From positions 32,314,234 to 32,378,233 of the forward strand of contig OW386293.2 of the NCBI GenBank assembly GCA_936432065.2: DNA of 64,000 nt. The letters are read 5' to 3'. Of this stretch, positions 56,644 through 64,000 are shown in pieces (position 1 is the first letter of the stretch; every line of letters starts with the position of its first letter). Below the pieces are notes generated by a model, which was given only the letters and a program-made list of their open reading frames with translations, searched no databases and was not told where the DNA came from. The stretch comes from Rutpela maculata (taxonomy: Eukaryota > Arthropoda > Insecta > Coleoptera > Cerambycidae). A program made the translations under genes and the position numbers.

Positions 56644-56841
56644 CAGACCTGTAGCTAGGGGGGGGGGGGGGGCAGGACGGGCAGCGCCCGACCTACGGTG
56701 ATCGTAATGGGGGCAATTTGAACTTAAATTTTTTTTGGATTTCTCCCCCCGCGCTCATCAAAAAATTTTTCGGACTTTTTTACGGGCCCGTCCTGAAAAA
56801 TTGTTTGCCCGCCCTGAAAGCACTTTCTAGCTACAGGCCTG
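56644..56841. mobile_element. 198-bp hAT MITE, target duplication GACCAAGG
   Basis: CAGACCTGTAGCTAG (56644) against CTAGCTACAGGCCTG (ending 56841). GACCAAGG is exact on both sides (56636-56643, 56842-56849). It contains a 14-15-base G run (56658-56672), a likely sequencing weak point. It separates YLG from LVMD in the LINE. Confidence 0.95.
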
Positions 56842-56849
56842 GACCAAGG

Positions 56850-57900
56850 TATTTTAAATTATTAACTTTGTTTATGTATGGACAGTCACACATTTCCCCA
56901 TTTTTGCACTTGTCATTGAGAATTGTTAACGTATCTCTTGTCGGTTGGTCATCAGCTGATATGGTAAATGTTAAAAATTTTGTTTTATTAGTGTTGAGGC
57001 TCAGAAGGCTTACATTTAACCATGAATGTATTCTTTTTAAACTGGTTTCTGCATTAGTATATACTTCAGTCCAGGTTTTGCCTTGAAATACAAGGGCTGT
57101 ATCATCAGCATATGCTACAATCTTATCTTCTGGATTCACAATTTCTGTAACATTGTTAATATATATTAAAAATATTATAGGGCCTAATACTGTGCCCTGG
57201 GGAACACCAGTCGTAATTATGAACAGGTCACTCAATGTTTCATTTATTCTTACTTTTGGCTGCCTGCTCGTCAAGTAATTTTTGAATATATCCAATGCAG
57301 AACCCCCAACACCAACTTTCTCGAATCTTTTTATTAATATTTCCTTATCAACCGTGTCGAATGCTTTGGCTAAATCCAAAAATACAGCAAGACATTTTTG
57401 TTATCATTTAAGCCTCTAATAATGTTTTCTATTAGCTTCTTAATTGCGTTTTCCGCACCCATATTTTGTCTAAATCCAAACTGCTTGTTTGATATTATTT
57501 TATTTTTTTTTATAGAAAATCGTTTAATTTTGTTTTCACTTTTCAAAGAAATTATTAATAAGGGAGATTGGCCGATAATTTGTTATTGCCTGCATTGTAC
57601 ACAGGCGTAACTATTGACTCTTTCCAGGCTGAAGGGATGAGTGAACTGGTAAAGGACAAATTTTTTATATGACATAATGGTTTAGCGGTATTGTAATGAT
57701 ATTTTTTAATAAAATCAGCTGACAATCATCTGGACCCGGTGCAGAATTATTTTTTAATGACGCTATCTGAATAATAATTTCATTTTCTGTTAGAGGTCTT
57801 AAATACAGTGAATGTCTATGTCTGGCTTATGTATTTCAGTAACTGGAATGTTTACTTTTATGTGCTTTGCCATGTTTTTCCAATATTTATAAAAAAATTA
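56850..57900 (-). pseudogene. LINE reverse transcriptase, fingers and palm, YADD kept
   Basis: From about 57870: SLKNNSAPGPDD, SLIPSAWKESIVTPVYNAGN and YRPISLI-like residues (several frameshifts). A clean 182-codon stretch (57379-56831) follows: MDLAKAFDTVDKEILIKRFE (palm A), RQPKVRINETLSD, GVPQGTVLGPIIFLIYINNV (B), KIVAYADDTALVF (catalytic YADD), SLKRIHSWLNVSLLSLNTNKT and KYLG. It makes and inserts LINE cDNA in an intact element. Frameshifts upstream and a hAT MITE downstream break it. Jockey/CR1-like; endonuclease not found. Confidence 0.9.
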
Positions 57901-58639
57901 TTAAATAGGTATGCCGTCAATTTGTTATTAGTTACTACATTGTCACTGGAATCCAATACGTCATTTATTTTGTGTGTGTGAGGCTTCGTTTATTGTTTGC
58001 CAACTTTTTTTTAATGAATGCCTTAAGCCTTTAAATTAAAGGCTTTTGCAAATAAAAATTTTTACTAATAAAATAAAGTAATTTTTCTTTATGATATTTA
58101 AACCTGAAAAGAAAAATCACGATTTTTTAAAATCAAATCATGATTTTAATCGTGAATATAAACAAATGATTTAAATCAACTCAACCCTGCATTTTGCATT
58201 ATATTAATGTCCGACCTGCAACTGGAAGTTTAACCTTGAGGCAGGCTTATTGCCGTGTTGCTATGTACTTGGCCCAATTTACCATAAAAGAAAATTCTGC
58301 GACTGTGTTATGTGCAAAAATTTAAATATTAAAACATCTATTGTACTGTGAAGCGTGTTTTAATTTTTTATTTCCGCTCCGTTCGTAAACTGCCAGACAA
58401 ATATATTACCACTGGTGCTGAGGCTCGCATAAGCGTACACTACATTATAATTATGTTGTTTGTTGTCATGTACAGTTTTGTTGCAATTGGATATCGGTTT
58501 ATGTTATTGTTGGTGCTTTATTGGAAATAAATGATATGAGCGATCGAGCACAATAGATACATTTTGATTCATGGTTTTCGAATTATGGCCCCTTCAAAAT
58601 TATATACATTAAATAACACAGTCACAAAAAAGTGCTGTG
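57901..58639. other. No recognisable feature
   Basis: 57900-58000 may hold more 5' LINE sequence (TGTGTGTGAGGCTTCG region), but no motif is clear. The rest is AT-rich. Confidence 0.35.
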
Positions 58640-58663
58640 CAAACGACCAAATTATAGTGTTCC

Positions 58664-59060
58664 TATGTATTTTGGGCCGTTGAATACGAATTCGATGTCG
58701 AAATTCCCCCAGCAAATCACCAGAATTTTCTAACCTCAAAAAGCCGTCAATGTTGTGACAAAAAGAAAAGAAACATTTACGCATTACACATGACTAAAAT
58801 ATTATTATATTCTTATGAGTCTTGAAACGCTGAATATGAAATCAATGTCGGAATTCCTCTAGAAAATTACCAGAATTTTCTAACCTCAAAAAATTAGCTT
58901 AAAATCTACAATATTGTAAAAAAAAGAAAATAAACATCTATGAAAACGTCTAAAATATTGTATATCCATGTAATTTGAGACGCTGAATACAAACTTAATG
59001 TCAGATTTCCCTCAGCAAATCACCAGAATTTTCTAACCTCAAAATACTAGCTTTAAACTA
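58664..59060. repeat. ~150-bp subterminal tandem repeat, three units
   Basis: Each unit has a GAATAC-GAATTCGATGTC-type motif followed by CAGCAAATCACCAGAATTTT and CTAACCTCAAAA. CCAGAATTTTCTAACCTCAA occurs at about 58720, 58871 and 59023, giving spacing near 151 bp. Inverted single unit at 60830-60925. Confidence 0.85.
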
Positions 59061-59107
59061 CAATATTGTCAAAAAAATGAAAGAAGTCCTATGCAAACGA
59101 CCACATC

Positions 59108-59380
59108 TTAACACTTATTAAAGTAGTAATTCAAGATACCTTTTAAAGTTTTTAAATGCGTTGAGAGTTTGAGTGTCAAAAAATTAAAGATCTTATTCAT
59201 TTTTGTGGTCAAAAGTTCTATGCAGTGAATTTCGCGCTCGTTTGACTTCTTTTTTTTTGACTTCTCGTCCAACAAAAATCTGCCCAGCATTATATTTATA
59301 TCACATCTTCCCTGATAACGCCGCTCCATTTCCATAATGTCCTGATGGAATCTTTCTCCCTGTTCTTCACTATACTTCAC
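59108..59380 (-). pseudogene. Transposon protein C-terminal fragment (GERFHQDIMEMERRYQG)
   Basis: MKYSEEQGERFHQDIMEMER then RYQGRCDINIMLGRFLLDEK and KSKKKKSNE. I recall the string S-E-E-Q-G-E-R-F-H-Q-D followed by E-x-R-Y-Q-G-R-W as the C-terminal hallmark of an uncharacterised protein family common in arthropod repeats. Here the usual W after QGR is C and the W-x-L segment is altered (MLGRFLLDEK). The rest of the gene upstream was not recognised. It lies inside element T. Confidence 0.6.
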
Positions 59381-59522
59381 CTCATTATACTTTTGTTATC
59401 ATTCCATTTCACATCAAATTTTATAAGTTTTAAAAAACTTATAATATTTTTTTATTTATAATATTCTAGGTATTATTCTATTATTTATAATATTCTTTTA
59501 TTTCATTAATTTTACTGAATAA

Positions 59523-59806
59523 CACAGGTCTAAAAAAAAAATTCTGCTCCAAGGACTAAACCTATCATGCCTTAAGTATTTTTGTGTGCTGAATCCGAAT
59601 TTTCAATTTAAAAAAATTTCTACCGTGTAGATCTCGAGTAAACGTCAAAAATTTTCAAAAAACCGTATTTTGACGATAAAAACCGGGATTTACTCGAAAT
59701 CTACGGGGTAAGAAATTTTTTAAATTGAAAATTCGGATTCAGCACACAAAATTACTTAAGGTATGATGGTTTAGTCCTTGGAACAGTTTTTTTTTGTAGA
59801 TCTGTG
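59523..59806. repeat. ~115-bp-arm palindrome
   Basis: CACAGGTCTAAAAAAAAA...TCCAAGGACTAAACC on the left (59523-59567) mirrors GGTTTAGTCCTTGGAACAG...AGATCTGTG (59768-59806). The inner part GTGTGCTGAATCCGAATTTT (59583) mirrors AAAATTCGGATTCAGCACAC (59721). Loop about 45 bp. Confidence 0.9.
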
Positions 59807-60930
59807 CACAAGGTGCACCTGTCCAGTTAAGGTCTTGATTACGTACAGACACTACTTGTTCGTTCTTTTTGTGTTGCTTTTTGGATTTTGGACCAAGTTT
59901 TTATTTTTATTTTCTTTATTGACAACGTTAGTTGATAGTTTAGTGTGGTATTTTAATGTGCATAGAAACTATAAAAAATGATCCTAATTTACCAAATGTG
60001 TTGAACGGAGTGCGTATGTCCTTAGTTCGACGTGGCGAAAAGTGTACTGATGCAGACGGAAGCCATTTCGAACAATTTATGTAAATCAACAAATTTATTG
60101 GTAAGTTCTAGATTTATCGAATATTTTAATTTTCGACACCTGATCAGCAATTCGTTAAATAAATCAGATCTTTTCCTAACTTAAAATACACATAATGGTT
60201 TTCTGTTATCGTATCTCAGACGTCTAACTCTTTATTTCCCAATGTCAAGCAATCATTTCTCATTTTTTAAGCTTTTAACCCGGAACACTCATTTAAGTTA
60301 CAAATGTTAATAAACCACATTTAAATCTGAAAAAAATTATGAACAACAATAAAAGCTTCAATATTTTGTTCTAAATTAAAAAAACACACATGTAAAGAAA
60401 TACTGTATTTAAACCTCTACGTCCATCATTTGCTTGCAGTTCTGCAAAAAGAGATAACGAATTATTTATATTTTTATAACTGGTTCCGTTGAGGCTGTCA
60501 TCAAAGGTGCCGCCCTTCTTTGCTTTGAAACCGCGGGCCGCCGCGTGCCGGCGAGAACGAGTCGGTCGGTAATCGTTGCACTTTCTTATGACAATTTAAA
60601 GGGAACTACAGGTTCATTGACCCAGAAAGGCAGTGGTTCTCAAATGTTTCCTAACCTAATATTCAAATTGTTGACCTAGGTCAGTTTTTTCAAAGTGCCC
60701 CTAGAGGAAAAAGTCATAAAGGTTTTTTGTTTGTCTAGTCGGTCCCCATTACCAGTTTTTTTTAATGACATGAAATTAATTACATCCTGTATTTTAGTCA
60801 TTTGCATAAATGTTTCTTTTCTTTTTAAGCGGTTTTTTGAGGTTACAAAATTCTGGTGATTTGCTGAGGGAATTTCGACATTGGATTGGTATTCAGCGGT
60901 AAGGGTTGCTGGTTCAAAATGTTTCATAAT

Positions 60931-62317
60931 TTTTCAATTCTTGGCCTATATTTGAAAGTATCGATGACACTGGGTGGTAGAAAAAGTGAATTTAAACAGA
61001 AAATGAAGAATTACTTTTATTTTGAAGAACGATTCGCTTCCAAGTTATTAATTACACCGGCACACAAAAAAAGTCGTGAACCTGAAATAATATTTTTCCA
61101 AAAATGATCATGAAGTAGGAAGTTTTTTCCTTGAAATTAGTTCCTCGCGTCTCAAGAAATAAGAAAAGAATTTGGAATAAAATTGGCCATTACTTCATAT
61201 AAAAAGAAAACTACTTAGAAACAAGCTTTTATTATTATTAGGTGTACTAAAACGAAAAAAATAAAAGTTAAAAAAAATTAATTATCTTAAAAGCTTGTCG
61301 CGCGTGAGAGGTTCATATAGGCATTAATTTAATTAATTTAAAACTTCGAGCTGCTGCAATTTTCAAAAAGTTCACCGTGAAAGAAAATTGTTTTAACAAA
61401 AGTGTTGGGAAATTTTAATATTTATAATATTGATAATAACTAATTACTACAAAGGAATAACGGGAACAGAAAAGCACATATTTTCACCATTCTGACGGCT
61501 GTAAATCGTAAAATTTCTTACTGTACCCAACAAACAGTAAAAAATCTTGAATATGCCACAAATAACAATTAATTATAGACAACATATTCATAAAATATTG
61601 AAATAGAGAAAAATTGTTTAAAAAGTTCTAGCTTTTTTGAATGTTTAATTTTAGGGTAGAACTAACAGGAAAGGAGATATAATAATTAGTCCACATATAT
61701 TAGAAATTTTAAAAGAAATAATTTATAAAATGATCATATTTGGGATGCGTACTCTAGATAGGGTTTTAGAAATAGATACCCGAAAAGTTCCCCCCCAATT
61801 TAGAGGTGAAACGTCCTTTTTTTTGCAAAAAAAACACCCCCAACGGGGACTTGACGCTGGTTTTTCACTTTTATTTTGTAAAAGGTTCGTCGGAGGAGAA
61901 AAAAGGTATAGGAAATAAAAAATTTGACGTTAAATTCTGCATAAAAAATTTCCTATTAACCTTGTAGCTTATCCTCACCTATTTCGCGCTAACAGCGTCC
62001 GAACAGAGGGGTAGTTTGGGGCGCAGAGGTAAAAATCGATCATATTCCAAGTTTCATAGCGAATATCTTAAAATCGGTTACTTTAACGGGAAAAATGCTC
62101 AGGAATGAATTTGTAGAGCGGAATTTTCTCTATAAGATGCATATATAGCGGGTTTTGACGCAAGTGATTTTTATGTATTTTCCCCTTCTTTTCCACAAAG
62201 CTGCGTTTTTCAATTTGAGCTCGTTTCCACACCACCCACGAGGTAGAGCTCTCGTTGCTTTTTTTTTAAGATGGTTTCCCTGTAGGCCTATTCCACTAAA
62301 ATTCTTTCCAATTTTAC
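60931..62317. other. No recognisable gene
   Basis: AT-rich to 61700, then mixed with runs of C and T (61785-61850). A 62-codon plus-strand frame at 61730-61918 has no recognised domain. Confidence 0.35.
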
Positions 62318-62970
62318 TCATTAAGTGGTTCCTCATCGACGAACTCTTCTTCGAATTCAGAATTTAAACATCCTTACCCATGGCAATTAGAGCACATTGT
62401 TGAGCAGCGCAATCCAACCTTAACACAGCTGTATCATTTTCCGCAACCCTATTTGCAGCTGCAGGATATTAGCTTTAGGGTGGAAATTGGTGCTGGTAAC
62501 TCGGTGGTACAAATGGGTCCTAAAATGTTGGGTACTTTCTTCCAACCCCATTCCGTTGGTTCCAAGTTTTCTCCTCGCCAAGCATGAATTTGGAGAAATA
62601 CTCTGTAAGAATGTTAACGTAATGCCTCAGATGTTGCTGGCAGTCTTGGTAGAATCCCGGCAGTACTAGATTGACCGACTAACTTATTGAAGATGATGAT
62701 TCAAAAATGTCTCTTTCTGGGGGCTTTGTATACTGCTAGCGCGAATTGCTCTCCAGCACTTGTAATTTCTTTTTTCGTTGAGCTACGATTGTTGAATATA
62801 CGGACAACCTCTTCGAGATCTTTTCTTTTATTGACGCATTCCACCGTTTGCACTTTTCCTTTACCAAAGAAAGTTGAAGTGGTATCGCATCCACTGAATG
62901 CGTGGATAAACAAACTGTCTCCTTACAGCTTTTTAAAACTTCCGAGGACTGCAAGTCACGAGAACTGTAA
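62318..62970 (-). pseudogene. Transposon-borne protein, C-terminal part (HAFSGCDTTS, Cys-rich tail)
   Basis: FIHAFSGCDTTSTFFGKGKV then RIFNNRSSTKKEITSAGEQF and ALAVYKAPRKRHF (62913-62701). In other frames come LPRLPATSEALRQHSYRVFL, QIHAWRGENLEPTEWGWKKV and a Cys-rich tail, LKLISCSCK-GCGK, VKVGLRCSTMCSNCHG, EFEEEFVDEEPLNE. I recall this order from a large uncharacterised metazoan transposon protein family; the Cys-rich tail probably binds zinc. Frameshifts and stops make it dead. 40440-40854 is the preceding region of the same protein type. Confidence 0.75.
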
Positions 62971-62989
62971 GCTGTAATGCATTAACATA

Positions 62990-64000
62990 CCGGGTGAGTC
63001 ACGAATTGCGCTCGCCCCGATATCTCCTAAAATATTTGGAATAGAAAATTGAAATGTGGAGGGCTTATTACACGACTAAAATGCCATCTTTCCAATAAAA
63101 AATCAAGTTTGGTGCACATCCGGTTTGACCGGAAATGCCCACAACTTTCGATATTTAAATGGAACACCCTATATATTTTTACATTTTCGGAATCTAGAGG
63201 AAATTTTGAATACAATACATCCATTTTGGTCACTTTTTGATAAACATTAAAAAGTTTATTAAAAAATCTATTTCTGAATCCAGAGTGCTGTGGTGCCCAA
63301 AACATATTTTAGTTTGTGTGCTACGTTACTATAAAAATACAAAGAGCAATATGATTGCATTACTTAATTGTCTAGAGGCGTTTAAAATTTTCAAATATGA
63401 TTTTTACCCACTAACTCGGTTTTTTTAAATGGGAAATTAATCGTTCACCAACAATTTTAAATACCTCATTTTCATACGAATCTAATGATACCAAAATTTT
63501 GAAAATGCTCAGAAATATTTGAGATTTCAGCCAAAATACAATGCAACCAAGCTTTCAGAAACATGCGGCTAATAGATAATAGATTAGTGGGCTTTGGAAA
63601 CTAAAATGACACATTTCTGTGTAAATCTGGTAACCTAATAACATTGGAAACATCATAGTAGCCATTGAATGTAATAAAACAATATCAGCTGCCAGACAGA
63701 CTCGTGTAGTTATAGGCAATCTTGAGCTATCAAACATTTTCTTTGCGCTCACAATTATTAAATGTTTGATAGCTCAAGATTGCCTATAACTACACAGAGT
63801 CTGTCTGGCAGCTGATATTGTTTTATTACATTCAATGGCTACTATGATGTTTCCAATGTTATTAGGTTACCAGATTTACACAGAAATGTGTCATTTTAGT
63901 TTCCAAAGCCCACTAATCTATTATCTATTAGCCGCATGTTTCTGAAAGCTTGGTTGCATTGTATTTTGGCTGAAATCTCAAATATTTCTGAGCGGATTTT
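62990..64000. mobile_element. Near-perfect palindromic element running off the window
   Basis: CCGGGTGAGTCACGAATTGC starts at 62990 after TA (62988-62989), the terminus type of the inner palindrome at 32103. The left arm runs to about 63738. After a ~22-bp spacer (TTCTTTGCGCTCACAATTAT) the right arm starts near 63761 and is almost an exact complement of 63506-63738 up to base 64000. One visible indel (ACACAGAGTC against its mirror of GACTCGTGT). The rest of the right arm must lie beyond the window. Confidence 0.9.

Larger units (their letters stand above)
58640..60930 (-). mobile_element. Element T: repeat-rich TIR element encoding a GERFHQD-type protein
   Basis: 58664-58760 (GTTGAATACGAATTCGATG, CAGCAAATCACCAGAATTTT, CCTCAAAAAGCC) is inverted at 60830-60925 (TTCTGGTGATTTGCTGAGG, GACATTGGATTGGTATTCAG). 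On the left the block is repeated at about 58820 and 58975 (period ~150 bp). A minus-strand coding fragment (59108-59380) and a palindrome (59523-59806) lie inside. Motifs are shared with 51600-51988. Exact termini and superfamily unknown. Confidence 0.65.

Overview
The window looks like repeat-rich, AT-rich intergenic DNA from an insect nuclear genome (a beetle or hemipteran would fit; the sequence does not fix the species). The evidence is eukaryotic transposon content throughout: IS630/Tc1-mariner-type transposases, hAT elements with exact 8-bp target duplications, Jockey/I/CR1-like LINE fragments, a Crypton-type tyrosine recombinase, tRNA-derived SINE-like sequence and a 1,190-bp pure AC microsatellite. 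I found no convincing host gene. Almost every coding trace is a broken transposon gene; the exception is an apparently intact 353-codon Crypton-type recombinase at 52693-53754.

Layout. 1-2.6 kb: an IS630-type element (A) split by a ~0.8-kb repeat (R1), itself split by a 703-bp transposon deletion derivative. 3.1-10.8 kb: a minus-strand LINE split by a 7-kb long-TIR element (B), whose transposase is split by a 2.37-kb element with CCCTAGTAGCACA ends and by a 2.37-kb Sola-like element. 11.6-13.4 kb: element C1 carrying repeat D. 15.5-17.9 kb: a DDE remnant, a tandem array, and a TIR element enclosing a 174-bp satellite. 19.1-22.1 kb: a LINE RNase H fragment interrupted by a hAT MITE and by palindromic element C2. 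22.5-28.4 kb: R1 copies, foldback hairpins, D copies and a ~795-bp palindrome (E). 28.8-31.0 kb: IS630-type element F and abutting MITE G. 31.9-33.0 kb: two concentric palindromes. 33.9-38.7 kb: element I, split by hAT element J, which holds the AC tract.

39-42.5 kb: a SINE, an element encoding a transposon-borne EADLRIMPHI-type protein, and a hAT with the target duplication CTAGTATA. 42.5-45.9 kb: nothing recognised. 45.9-50.4 kb: LINE fragments, a foldback element with tRNA-like arms, and a LINE insertion with a 14-bp target duplication. 51.6-54.2 kb: a short palindromic repeat, then two head-to-tail Crypton copies, one internally deleted and one full length. 56.1-57.9 kb: a LINE with YADD. 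58.6-60.9 kb: a repeat-rich element encoding a GERFHQD-type protein. 62.3-63.0 kb: the C-terminal part of an HAFSGCDTTS-type protein. 62.99-64 kb: a near-perfect palindrome running off the window end.

The genes do not form a pathway. Their relation is insertion history. Target duplications, and reading frames that close up when an insert is mentally removed, allow several insertion orders to be read directly. Element boundaries are best where a target duplication is quoted; family names resting on remembered motifs are inference.
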